Assembly (NCBI GenBank): GCA_966211765.1
Contig: CBIHOV010000005.1
Coordinates: 1 to 64,000, forward strand
DNA from: Paraflavitalea sp966211765
GTDB taxonomy: Bacteria; Bacteroidota; Bacteroidia; Chitinophagales; Chitinophagaceae
Direction: 5' to 3'
DNA: 64,000 nucleotides
Under the pieces are notes generated by a model, which worked only from the letters and a program-made list of their open reading frames with translations, did not search any database and had not been told where the DNA came from. Position 1 is the first letter of the stretch. Every line of letters starts with the position of its first letter. The position numbers and the translations under genes are program-made. Of the stretch, positions 34,284 to 42,288 are shown piece after piece.

Positions 34284-35033
34284 CTACAACCCGAAAAACA
34301 GCCCGATGGCCGCCGGTAATGAGGGATATTTGACGGGAACATGTACGTGGATAACATAAAAGAAACTAATATAGACTTTGATGAGTAACAGCGCAAACAT
34401 CAGCAACATCAGCAGCATTTTGTGGCTCACTGTGCTACCGAATACCTTCCAGGCATGTATTAACATGATCAATACCCCTAGCGCGCCAAGTATGTCATTA
34501 AGCAGCTCGGTATGGTGGATCAGCCAAAAGCGGATAGGCGTTAATACGATGAGCACAACATTCACAAAACCGGTACAATAAAGCCAGAATACAATACATT
34601 CTGCCAGGTTACGCCGCCGGAAGAACAACAGGTAACTCAACAATGCCTGGAAAGGCAGCCAGGTAAGCGCTATATACTTTAGCTGCAGGTGATACCGTCG
34701 GTTATAATCATTGTACTTGTGTACAATATAATCTTCATAATCGAATACCTTTTGGTCCAGGAAAATATAAATACCAAAAGAGAGCAGGAAAAAGACAACC
34801 GGACTGAAATAGGTTTTGCGCACCCCACTGAAATAAGCATTGTACACCCGCGCGGGCCTCAGGGTAAGGTCCTTGATCAACTTCAATAGCCCTTTGTCCG
34901 TATGCGTAAATCCATGCCATAATTCATGTACCAGGGAATGCATATTTAATCTCCCTACATGAGCATCCTGACCGCATTGGGGACAATAAGCACTTGTAAT
35001 GGCTGTTTCGCAGTTACGGCATACCTTTTCCAT
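34284..35033 (-). CDS. DUF3667-family membrane protein with zinc-ribbon-like N-terminus
   Basis: About 249 residues from the ATG at 35033 (MEKVCRNCETAITSAYCPQC). The frame opens upstream at 35198, but that stretch overlaps the FG-GAP gene and has no family features. The N-terminal CRNC-x9-CPQC pair is a zinc-ribbon-like motif followed by HSLVHELWHGFTHTDKGLLK and LTLRPARVYNAYFSG, the DUF3667 signature. Four to five membrane helices follow (FSPVVFFLLSFGIYIFL; FVNVVLIVLTPIRFWLI; MLLMLLMFALLLIKVYISFF). Function of the family is unknown. It begins 22 bp after the FG-GAP gene on the same strand. Confidence 0.86.
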   Translation of the reverse strand: MEKVCRNCETAITSAYCPQCGQDAHVGRLNMHSLVHELWHGFTHTDKGLLKLIKDLTLRPARVYNAYFSGVRKTYFSPVVFFLLSFGIYIFLDQKVFDYEDYIVHKYNDYNRRYHLQLKYIALTWLPFQALLSYLLFFRRRNLAECIVFWLYCTGFVNVVLIVLTPIRFWLIHHTELLNDILGALGVLIMLIHAWKVFGSTVSHKMLLMLLMFALLLIKVYISFFYVIHVHVPVKYPSLPAAIGLFFGL

Positions 35034-35055
35034 CTGACAAAAATAGCCGTCATCG

Positions 35056-36441
35056 CTATAATTTCCTGAAACCTCGTGTAATCTTTTTGTGCTGCCCGGA
35101 TATCCCCAGGTAATAAATTCCCGCGGGTAAATGCCACACAGGGAGGCTCCACCATTTGTTGACTGTTGCAAAAGACTGCAATAACACCCCATTAACATTA
35201 TAAAGAGATATTAAGTGCCGGCCTTCAGGAAGACCTTTTAAAAAGACCCTGTCATACGTAGGGTTGGGATATACAAGAAGCTCTGTGACAAGCCCACGCA
35301 CCTCCTCTTTGCTGTTAAAAAAAGTATAGATGGTATTATTTTCACAGCTGACTACCAGGTCCGGATAACCATCCTGGTCAATATCTGCCAGTTGGGTATA
35401 AAGCACATTTGCAGGCAGCGGAATAGCAACAGGATCATGAAACGCGCCATTGGCCTTTCCCTTCATATAAAAGACAGTATCGTCATATCCTCCGTCCAGA
35501 TCCAGCTGATTGACCACCATGTCCTGGAAGCCATCCCGGTTGATATCTGCCAGCCGCAGCTGGGTAGGACGTATCTTATGGCTGTTAAACTGAGGAACGC
35601 GGAAGGGCGCCGAAAAAGCGGTATCGCCTGTATTCAACAAGATCAACATACTATCAGAACCCGGCATATTATCAAAAGAAGAATACAGCAGGATCAGGTC
35701 TTCCCGGTTATCCTGGTTCACATCACTGAAACCTACCCTTGCCGTGGTATAGGTAGGCAGGTATTTTTCTTTAAATGTACCGTCGGGCTGCTGGTAATAC
35801 AAAACCAACCAGGGAAAGGCGCTGCTGACCACTACATCCATCAATCCGTCATTGTTCTTATCGGTAAAGAATATCTCCGTACCGGAGTCCAGCACAGAAG
35901 GATAAACCTGCCGGGGATGGAAACTGCCATCGCCTTTATTGATGAATACATGGAGCGAGATGGTCCTGCCCGATCCACTGGTGGTGGTGATGATATCTAT
36001 ATATCCGTCCTTATTGATATCTGTACAGCGTATTTCCCGCCCATGTATCCCGGTACCAAAGTAAATACTGTTGGTAAAATCGCCCGCAGCATTACCATAA
36101 TATAGCCGGAAGCCATTCTCCCAATAACTAGATATCACCAGATCGGGGAAGCCATCCTTATTGAGATCGGCAATATCATTGCGGAAATAGTTGTAGGGTT
36201 TGGCATGTAGTTGCTCGTTTCCAAAACTACCATTGCCTTTACCCATCAAGATGCCAAACTCGTACATGTAGGCAGGATACATGGTGGTAATATCCAATAC
36301 CCCATCGCCCGTAATGTCCTTTACCTGGAACATATTTACTTTATCCTTAAGAGGATAGGCTACCATGGAATCAAACAAGGTTGGTTGGGCCATGGACAAG
36401 GCGCTGCACAGGACGATGCCTGGCAATAATAGTATTTTCAT
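35056..36441 (-). CDS. FG-GAP/VCBS-repeat protein with T9SS type A sorting domain
   Basis: About 461 residues from the ATG at 36441 (MKILLLPGIVLCSALSMAQP, signal peptide); upstream Met codons are not signal-like. Residues 30-380 contain at least seven FG-GAP/VCBS blades with calcium-binding-like DxNxDGxxD loops: DLNKDGFPDLVIS, DINKDGYIDIITT, DKNNDGLMDVVVS, DVNQDNREDLIL, DINRDGFQDMVVN and DIDQDGYPDLVVS. The last 75 residues (LLVYPNPTYDRVFLKG to TRGFRKL) are a type A sorting domain for T9SS export. It is probably a surface-anchored propeller of integrin-like fold. Divergent from a LytS-type kinase across 189 bp. Confidence 0.9.
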   Translation of the reverse strand: MKILLLPGIVLCSALSMAQPTLFDSMVAYPLKDKVNMFQVKDITGDGVLDITTMYPAYMYEFGILMGKGNGSFGNEQLHAKPYNYFRNDIADLNKDGFPDLVISSYWENGFRLYYGNAAGDFTNSIYFGTGIHGREIRCTDINKDGYIDIITTTSGSGRTISLHVFINKGDGSFHPRQVYPSVLDSGTEIFFTDKNNDGLMDVVVSSAFPWLVLYYQQPDGTFKEKYLPTYTTARVGFSDVNQDNREDLILLYSSFDNMPGSDSMLILLNTGDTAFSAPFRVPQFNSHKIRPTQLRLADINRDGFQDMVVNQLDLDGGYDDTVFYMKGKANGAFHDPVAIPLPANVLYTQLADIDQDGYPDLVVSCENNTIYTFFNSKEEVRGLVTELLVYPNPTYDRVFLKGLPEGRHLISLYNVNGVLLQSFATVNKWWSLPVWHLPAGIYYLGISGQHKKITRGFRKL

Positions 36442-36630
36442 ACTTCGTATTATGGCTGAAGATTGGGTACCAACCGGGTACCTGGCAGGAGGGTGTGTAG
36501 TGTATTGACAGTATGTATATATTTTCCGTTGCATAGGAAAACGCCAATTCAAACAGCAATCCCTGCAATTCATGCAACCTGCTTGGGTATACCGGCCACT
36601 ACCCAGTATTTTAGCCAGCCTTCCAGCATT

Positions 36631-37680
36631 ATGAAATTGGCATATTATACCAAAAAGGATTGGTTGATCATCGGACTGCTTTTGCCTCCGGTCATCATAC
36701 TGGTCAACTATTGTATCTTCGGAAAACGCTATTTTTCCGGGGCAGCCATCTTTTGCTGGTCTACCTTCCTATCCGGCGGCTTTGGCCTTTTATCCTGGTA
36801 CCTGCAGATCATTATCGCCCTCATCATGAATGCCCGTTACCCCCGTTACAATCAAACCATCAGGCGGGTATTGACCTCCATGGCGCTGTATGTGCTGGTG
36901 ACGATTGTAACCGTGGTGATGATCTTCCTGTTGTACGACCGGGTACGTTTCTTTCAATATGAATTGAATGTATGGCATATGTTCCTGGCGGCCATGTCGA
37001 GCGCCGGCGCTTCGATCCTGGCGGCCAGCTTTCATGAAGGGGTGGCTTTTTATGAGAAATGGAAGAAGGTGACCGATGAAGCAGAGCAACTCAAAAAAGA
37101 GAACCTGCAAACGCAACTGGAAAGCCTCAAAGCACAGGTCAACCCCCACTTCCTGTTCAATAGCCTCAATTCCCTGTCCTCCCTTATCAGCGAAGACCCG
37201 GCCAAAGCAGAAAAGTTCCTGGATGAAATGTGCAAGGTATACCGCTACCTGCTTCGTAATAATGAGGACGACCTGGCTCCGTTGTGGGTAGAAATGCAGT
37301 TTATTCAATCCTATTACCACCTGCTTAAAACACGCTATGGCGAAAGTTTATTCCTGGAAGTAGACATTCCTGATGAGCTGGTATGGTACCGCATCCCTTC
37401 TCTTACCCTCCAGATGCTGGTAGAAAATGCGGTGAAACACAATATGATGCTGAAAGACCGGCCCCTTCAGATTGTTATCACTACAGTAACCGGCCCGCGC
37501 CTCGTCGTATCCAACAACCTGCAGCGCAAGAAACGCATATCTTCCAATAAAGTGGGCCTTAATAATATTGTAAAGAAGTATAAACTGTTGAAGCAGGATG
37601 ATATTATTGTGCAGGAAGATGAAAAGACCTTTGCCGTGGTAGTGCCTCTCATAAAAATAGAAGAGGCAGTACCTCTTTAG
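36631..37680 (+). CDS. LytS/YehU-type membrane sensor histidine kinase
   Basis: About 349 residues from the ATG at 36631 (MKLAYYTKKDWLIIGLLLPP); the frame opens at 36463, but those codons overlap the divergent promoter region. Four membrane helices occupy residues 12-135 (LIIGLLLPPVIILVNYCIF; LYVLVTIVTVVMIFLLY). A coiled coil (EAEQLKKENLQTQLESLKAQ) leads to the His_kinase motif VNPHFLFNSLNSLSSLI, then LTLQMLVENAVKHNM of the HATPase domain. Such kinases normally pair with LytTR regulators. None is adjacent; the nearest is at 26890, already next to another kinase. It converges on nudK with 15 bp between stop codons. Confidence 0.92.
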   Translation: MKLAYYTKKDWLIIGLLLPPVIILVNYCIFGKRYFSGAAIFCWSTFLSGGFGLLSWYLQIIIALIMNARYPRYNQTIRRVLTSMALYVLVTIVTVVMIFLLYDRVRFFQYELNVWHMFLAAMSSAGASILAASFHEGVAFYEKWKKVTDEAEQLKKENLQTQLESLKAQVNPHFLFNSLNSLSSLISEDPAKAEKFLDEMCKVYRYLLRNNEDDLAPLWVEMQFIQSYYHLLKTRYGESLFLEVDIPDELVWYRIPSLTLQMLVENAVKHNMMLKDRPLQIVITTVTGPRLVVSNNLQRKKRISSNKVGLNNIVKKYKLLKQDDIIVQEDEKTFAVVVPLIKIEEAVPL

Positions 37681-37695
37681 TACGGCATTGCTGAC

Positions 37696-38274
37696 TTATA
37701 CCAATTGCTGTAATTGGGCATATTGCAGCAACATAATCGTTTTGGCATCTTTGATCTCTCCGGTAGTGATCATCTCAAGCGCTTTGGTAAAAGGCAGTTC
37801 CAGCACCTCAATATTCTCCTGCTCATGTTCAATACCACCACCATCATGCACCTTCATCGCTTTTGTGTAAGCAGCTACAAAGAAATACAGGATCTCTGTT
37901 ACCGATCCGGGCGACATATATGCTTCAAACACTTTACGTACCTCCGAAACCTTGTAACCGGTTTCCTCTTCCGTTTCGCGCCGGATGCAATCTTCCGGGT
38001 TGTCTTTATCCAGCAAACCGGCACAGGCCTCGATCAACATGCCTGTTTCGTTGCCGTTCAGGAAAGTAGGCATGCGGAACTGGCGGGTTAATATAACAGT
38101 ACCCGATTCTTTATTGTATAATAAAATGGTGGCGCCATTGCCACGGTCATAGGCTTCCCGGCTTTGGGTTTCCCGGCTACCATCCGGCTTCAGGTATTCA
38201 TAAGTGATCTTTCTTAAAGTGTACCAATTGGCAGAAAGTACTTCCGTTTGCAGTATACTGATCTTATCATTCAT
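37696..38274 (-). CDS. nudK: NudK-like GDP-mannose/ADP-sugar pyrophosphatase (Nudix hydrolase)
   Basis: About 192 residues from the Met at 38274 (MNDKISILQTEVLSANWYTL); 10 upstream codons are possible but unsupported. The sequence parallels E. coli NudK closely from my memory of that protein: REAYDRGNGATILLYN, LTRQFRMPTFLNGNETGMLI, EACAGLLD and EAYMSPGSVTEILYFF. The Nudix helix RETEEETGY is intact, but the first Glu of the Nudix box is Asn (GLLDKDN). It would hydrolyse GDP-mannose or related nucleotide sugars in the cytoplasm. Monocistronic. Confidence 0.9.
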   Translation of the reverse strand: MNDKISILQTEVLSANWYTLRKITYEYLKPDGSRETQSREAYDRGNGATILLYNKESGTVILTRQFRMPTFLNGNETGMLIEACAGLLDKDNPEDCIRRETEEETGYKVSEVRKVFEAYMSPGSVTEILYFFVAAYTKAMKVHDGGGIEHEQENIEVLELPFTKALEMITTGEIKDAKTIMLLQYAQLQQLV

Positions 38275-38362
38275 CTTTGCTTCATTTATATATTCAGACC
38301 GCAATATTACAATAATCGGTTAGGCTGGCAGCTACCGGAAAAGTTAAAAGGTAAACAGGATA

Positions 38363-38833
38363 TTATCGTTTGGGAATAATGGCGGTAGCCTCTACCTCCA
38401 CCAGCAGGTCATCCCTGATCAGTTTACTCACCTGTACCAGTGTACTGGCAGGCGGATTTTGGGTATTGATAAATTTGTTGCGGGCGTCCCGGAAGGCCTG
38501 TACCTGGCTTACATCGACAAGGTAAACACCTATTTTCACCACATGGTCCATGGTACCACCGGCAGCTTCCACAATCGTTTTGATATTCCGGAATACCTGG
38601 TCAGTTTGTTTGCCAAGGTCGCCCTTGCCCGTTACCTCTCCTTTATTGTCAAGTGCTATCTGACCCGACAGGAGTAGCATATAGCAGGTGCCCAGGTCTA
38701 CCTTTACCGCATGAGAATAGCCCTTGGACACAGGCAAGCCCGCGGGGTTTATAAACTTGCTCAATGAGGTATCAGTTTGTGAAAAACCCAGGATGGGCAG
38801 TAAGAATAAAAGCAGGGAAATAATTTTGTTCAT
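38363..38833 (-). CDS. Exported Rid (YjgF/YER057c/UK114) family protein lacking the RidA arginine
   Basis: A 156-residue protein with signal peptide 1-18 (LLPILGFSQT) and a chorismate-mutase-like trimeric Rid domain. Family marks are YSHAVKVDLGTCYMLLLSGQ, VTGKGDLGKQTDQVFRNIKT, and HVVKIGVYLVDVSQVQAFRD. At the active site RidA proteins have an Arg in an R-S-x-V motif; here it reads PPASTLVQVSKLIRDDLLVE, with Ser in that place. So it is unlikely to be an enamine deaminase of the RidA type and belongs with the other Rid subfamilies. Glu in VEVEATAI is kept. Export is uncommon for the family. Stands alone, upstream of nudK on the same strand (88 bp apart). Confidence 0.88.
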   Translation of the reverse strand: MNKIISLLLFLLPILGFSQTDTSLSKFINPAGLPVSKGYSHAVKVDLGTCYMLLLSGQIALDNKGEVTGKGDLGKQTDQVFRNIKTIVEAAGGTMDHVVKIGVYLVDVSQVQAFRDARNKFINTQNPPASTLVQVSKLIRDDLLVEVEATAIIPKR

Positions 38834-38867
38834 GGCATGAGTTTGTATAGCATGCCAATATACTAAA

Positions 38868-38894
38868 AGAAAAAAGTCCGGCCATGCCAGACTT
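38868..38894 (-). terminator. Terminator of the cold-shock gene
   Basis: On the reverse strand AGTCTGGC-ATG-GCCGGACT is followed by six T, 38 bp after the stop codon of the cold-shock-domain gene. Confidence 0.8.
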
Positions 38895-38931
38895 CTATTT
38901 CTATGCTATAATGCGATTGGATGAACTATGT

Positions 38932-39387
38932 TTATCCTTCTTTTTTAACGTTGATAGCGCTTGGCCCTTTAGGTCCCATTTCCACTTCAAAACTCACTTT
39001 ATCCTTTTCTTTCAGCGGACCGGAGAGTTGGTTGATGTGCACGAAAACACTTTCCTGGGTTACGATGTCATTAATGAATCCAAAACCTTTGGCGTCATTG
39101 AAGAATTTCACCACGCCTTTTCTGATCCGTTCGCTTTCCGGCATCGGCTCATGTTTGGCAACACCAATTTGAATGTCTTCTACATTGATAATGCGCTTCT
39201 TTTTGGGATCGATGGGCGTAGAGCTGAAATTACCGTTTTCATCTACATACGCGATCATATCTTCAAAGCTCTTGCCTTTGCTGTTGTTGGCTTTTCGCTC
39301 TTGCTTGCGTTGTAATTTATCCTGTCTTTCTCTTGCTTTCTTCTTCTCTTTTTCCTTTTTTCCAATTGTTTCCTGTGATTTACCCAT
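38932..39387 (-). CDS. Cold-shock-domain protein with basic N-terminal extension
   Basis: A 151-residue protein. Residues 1-40 are highly charged (KKEKEKKKARERQDKLQRKQ), a likely helical RNA-binding extension. Residues 88-150 are the cold-shock OB fold: RKGVVKFFNDAKGFGFINDI contains both RNP-like motifs (KGFGFI; VFVHINQL), and the domain ends VSFEVEMGPKGPSAINV. The arrangement (basic extension plus C-terminal CSD) is a common Bacteroidota variant, longer than the ~70-residue CspA type. It would act as an RNA chaperone in the cytoplasm. Single gene with its own terminator. Confidence 0.93.
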   Translation of the reverse strand: MGKSQETIGKKEKEKKKARERQDKLQRKQERKANNSKGKSFEDMIAYVDENGNFSSTPIDPKKKRIINVEDIQIGVAKHEPMPESERIRKGVVKFFNDAKGFGFINDIVTQESVFVHINQLSGPLKEKDKVSFEVEMGPKGPSAINVKKEG

Positions 39388-39518
39388 ATTTGACTGTCCG
39401 TATTGATTTCGCTAAAGGTCAGCTTTTTATCCGACAAATAGCTTTAATCCTGTAGTGTGTTGGGTATCAACCTTTCATCAAGGCCAAAACTTCTGCCAAA
39501 CGAAAAACCGGAAGGAGT

Positions 39519-40040
39519 CTAATCGGTAGTTTTTACATCAGCTTGCCAGAGACCTCTATTCTTTTCCCTTGCCTCCTGTTGTAGCTTTAAAAACAATGAT
39601 GCATACTTTACATTTGGGGGAACCGTCATAACCATTGCATAACCCTGCTTTACCAATTCAGCATTGACAAAAGTGCCATTTTCCAAATATACATAAACAA
39701 GTGCCCTTCCGTATTGATCTTCACGATCAATATCATACTCTACTTTTACTTGTTGCCCTATCAGTAAAGTTTTCAAATATGATTTTGCCTCTTTCCCATA
39801 ATATCCCTCCCGCTTCTTAAAGACTGCCCTTGATTCAGGGGCGTCTACACCAATCAGCCGGGCTTTTTCACCCTTTGCATTCCCATTGTCAAAATAAAAC
39901 GTATCGCCATCAACAACTTTAGTCACTAATACATATCCCCTGGAGTCATTTTTTAATCTACTTCGTGAATCACATGCCACAGGAAATAAACACACTATAA
40001 AGAACAAACAAAATAACAGTCTCTTATACATCATATCCAA
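39519..40040 (-). CDS. Lipoprotein thermonuclease-family (SNase-like) nuclease
   Basis: A 173-residue nuclease of staphylococcal type. The N-terminus MDMMYKRLLFCLFFIVCLFP with Cys at 24 (VACDS) is a lipobox, placing it at the cell envelope. The SNase domain spans 35-170: VVDGDTFYFDNG (metal ligand Asp), ARLIGVDAPESRA (Arg plus the Asp and Glu of the active site), then EDQYGRALVYVYLENGTF with the second Arg, and FVNAELVKQGYA. The closing segment is LQQEAREKNRGLW. All main catalytic positions are present. Likely degrades extracellular DNA/RNA for scavenging. No operon partner. Confidence 0.92.
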   Translation of the reverse strand: MDMMYKRLLFCLFFIVCLFPVACDSRSRLKNDSRGYVLVTKVVDGDTFYFDNGNAKGEKARLIGVDAPESRAVFKKREGYYGKEAKSYLKTLLIGQQVKVEYDIDREDQYGRALVYVYLENGTFVNAELVKQGYAMVMTVPPNVKYASLFLKLQQEAREKNRGLWQADVKTTD

Positions 40041-40205
40041 TTCAAAAGTGATGGTGCCGTTCCATAAAGAGAAACATATTGCTGCTGTCTCCTGCCATGG
40101 AATGTAGAATAATTCAAAAAATACAATTTACTGAAAAAGCAACCTGGCGCCAACAAAAACGAATTAAGAGCCGCATTATCCATTCTTATAAGCCCCGGAA
40201 AGACA

Positions 40206-40236
40206 AAGGGTGAGGCGCTAAAAGCGCCTCACCCTT
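40206..40236. terminator. Strong hairpin after the Asn-rich protein gene
   Basis: AAGGGTGAGGCGCT (40206-40219), loop AAA, AGCGCCTCACCCTT (40223-40236): a perfect 14-bp stem 26 bp beyond the stop at 40263. The T-tract is poor. Confidence 0.7.
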
Positions 40237-40262
40237 ATGGAGGACTGGAAACCAGTGAGTAT

Positions 40263-40742
40263 TTACTCACTGTCGCTGTTATTGTTGTTGTCTTTGTTGT
40301 TGTCGTTGCTGTTGTTATTACTATTGTTGGAGGGCCTGTTCTTCCCTGACCGTTTGTAATAGTAATCCTTTTGCGCCTGCACAACTGCTTTGTCGCGGTC
40401 ATCTCTTAACTGGCGGATTGTCTGCCTTTTTTCCCGGCCTGTCAGGTCATCCTGCATCCGTACGGATTTGATCCGGTCATTATAATCGGATTTTATATCC
40501 TGGATCGTGAGGTCCAGCCTTGATGGCCTTGAGGAACCATAATTATAGGCATAAGGAGAATACATCCAGGGCGAGTAAAAGCCATATCCCCAGGGAGAAT
40601 AGAACGGAGAATATCCCCATCCCAGGCCAACAGATACACGGGGCCTTCCTACATGATAGCCACCGCCACGACCAACAACTTTCTGAGCTGAAACACCTAA
40701 AGCCAGTCCTATTGCTATTGTAATCATCAGTAACTTTTTCAT
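40263..40742 (-). CDS. Exported Tyr/Gly-rich protein with Asn-rich low-complexity tail
   Basis: A 159-residue protein of unknown function. Signal peptide 1-19 (LALGVSAQ). Residues 25-70 are rich in Gly, Tyr, Pro and Ser (YSPFYSPWGYGFYSPWMYSP), an envelope-protein type composition. Residues 75-130 form a charged helix with regular Asp/Arg/Lys (DLTIQDIKSDYNDRIKSVRM; REKRQTIRQLRDDRDKAVVQ), a probable coiled coil. The last 25 residues are an Asn/Asp run with Ser, encoded by AAC/AAT triplet repeats. This combination is common in small Bacteroidota envelope proteins, but no role is known. Confidence 0.75.
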   Translation of the reverse strand: MKKLLMITIAIGLALGVSAQKVVGRGGGYHVGRPRVSVGLGWGYSPFYSPWGYGFYSPWMYSPYAYNYGSSRPSRLDLTIQDIKSDYNDRIKSVRMQDDLTGREKRQTIRQLRDDRDKAVVQAQKDYYYKRSGKNRPSNNSNNNSNDNNKDNNNNSDSE

Positions 40743-40816
40743 AACTATCTATTTGCTTATATAGACAGCAAATGATGGGCAAAAGTTAATTCTGTCATAG
40801 TGAAATAACGATTCAA

Positions 40817-40852
40817 TAACGAAGGGCAGCCATTGACGGCTGCCCTTCGTTA
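40817..40852. terminator. Terminator at the end of the PUL operon
   Basis: TAACGAAGGGCAGCC (40817-40831) and GGCTGCCCTTCGTTA (40838-40852) form a perfect 15-bp stem with a 6-base loop, 21 bp past the GH105 stop codon on the reverse strand. Confidence 0.8.
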
Positions 40853-40873
40853 AATTCATTAACATTCGCAGTT

Positions 40874-42022
40874 CTAGCGCAGCAGCGCCGTAGCGCACCA
40901 CAATACGGGCGCCTGGCCATGCATATCACCAGTCATACGCTCCCGGTCGAGGTAATATTGGCGGTCATTCTTTTTATTGGTGCCCTGGCATACTTCACGG
41001 ATATCACCCTTGTCATCAATATAGGTGATCAGTCCAAGCCAGGCTTTACGGGCAGCCGGCTCATAGGTCTTTTTGTCCAGCCAGCCTTCTTTTACACCGG
41101 TGATCATCGCAAAAGTGAACATCCCTGTGCAGGATGTCTCCGGCCATGATCCGGCATCATCGATCAGTTGGCGCCACATGCCGGTTTCCGCCTGGTATTT
41201 TAGCAAAGAAGTCATCATGAGTTTATAACCTTGCATGATGCGCTCCCTGTTGGGATTGTCTTTAGGCAAAGAGCGCAGCAACTCAGCCATACCTACCGCC
41301 ATCCAGCCATCACCCCGGCCCCAGAAGAAAGGCACATCAGGTGCATGGTAGAAAAGACCATTGGGCTTTTGCAACGAATCGAGGTACACCACCATTTCTT
41401 TGGCAGCCCGCTCAATGTATTTTTTATCACCGGTAGCACGGTATGCCTGTGCCTGTACTGCGGTGATCATAAACATGTCATCGATCCACATACGGGTCAT
41501 CCAGGTAAGTCCCCTGTTGTAATAATCCTGGCTCTCTGGTTGTTTTACGCGTGGGCCTTCTGGCGGTCCCCATTGCTTATCAGCGATGGTCTTACCCATA
41601 TCGAGGTAGCGCTGATCCCTGGTTTGCATGTACAGCTCTAACGGAACGGATCCAAATACGCAATAATCCACGTGGTCAGGTACCGGCACCATACTGGCCT
41701 CTGTAGTGAACAGTGGTTCAAATCGGTTAACCAGTTGCTTCACCAAGCCTTTGTCCTTACTCTCTTTCGCAAAAGTGAGGGCGCCATACCAGGCACACAC
41801 TTCCGGATAGGTAATGGTTTTGGGCGGCGTGGGCCTTCCATAATTCTGGTGGGGCACTTCCACAAAACGGGCCGCTACCTTTTTACCTACTTCCAGGGGA
41901 GAAGTTCCTTTGGGCCAGTTCTTCAGCCCGCCCGCATCGTTTTTTGATTGCGCATAACCAGCATAGCCGGTAAGAGAAACAATACCTGTTGCCAGCAACA
42001 GACATTTAAACGTTGTATTCAT
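40874..42022 (-). CDS. Exported GH105-type unsaturated uronyl hydrolase
   Basis: About 382 residues from the ATG at 42022 (MNTTFKCLLLATGIVSLTGY, signal peptide ending GYAQS); the frame opens upstream at 42109 without signal features. It is a Glyco_hydro_88/GH105 (alpha/alpha)6 barrel. RMWIDDMFMITAVQAQAYRA carries the catalytic-type Asp pair, WGRGDGWMAVGMAELLRSLP is the GRGDGW signature, and the closing WPETSCTGMFTFAMITGV is also characteristic. It would remove the unsaturated uronic acid left by lyase cleavage, so it needs a lyase upstream; lyase-fold genes occur at 3263 and 61632. It is the last gene before a strong terminator. Confidence 0.92.
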   Translation of the reverse strand: MNTTFKCLLLATGIVSLTGYAGYAQSKNDAGGLKNWPKGTSPLEVGKKVAARFVEVPHQNYGRPTPPKTITYPEVCAWYGALTFAKESKDKGLVKQLVNRFEPLFTTEASMVPVPDHVDYCVFGSVPLELYMQTRDQRYLDMGKTIADKQWGPPEGPRVKQPESQDYYNRGLTWMTRMWIDDMFMITAVQAQAYRATGDKKYIERAAKEMVVYLDSLQKPNGLFYHAPDVPFFWGRGDGWMAVGMAELLRSLPKDNPNRERIMQGYKLMMTSLLKYQAETGMWRQLIDDAGSWPETSCTGMFTFAMITGVKEGWLDKKTYEPAARKAWLGLITYIDDKGDIREVCQGTNKKNDRQYYLDRERMTGDMHGQAPVLWCATALLR

Positions 42023-42288
42023 AGACATCAATTGTTTGTATATCCGATATTCACCATCGCCTGTTTTAATAAGATAAGCCACCCCTGCTTCGCGGAGGTG
42101 ACTTACCACTACTTATTAAGTGTAAGTATAGTGAGCTTAACTGATAAAAATTGCTTGCTCATGCTATTTGTAAACCTTGCTATATTCTGCGCTCACTCTA
42201 CTTAACACCTGCAATTGACGGATAAAATTCCAATATACATACCTCACTGTTTACTTCCTATTCAGCTATTTTAGCAAGGCCGTATTGA

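Noticed and set aside
36463..36630. N-terminal extension of the LytS-type kinase
   Set aside because: The extra 56 residues overlap the divergent promoter and are not membrane- or signal-like; the Met at 36631 gives the expected first transmembrane helix.
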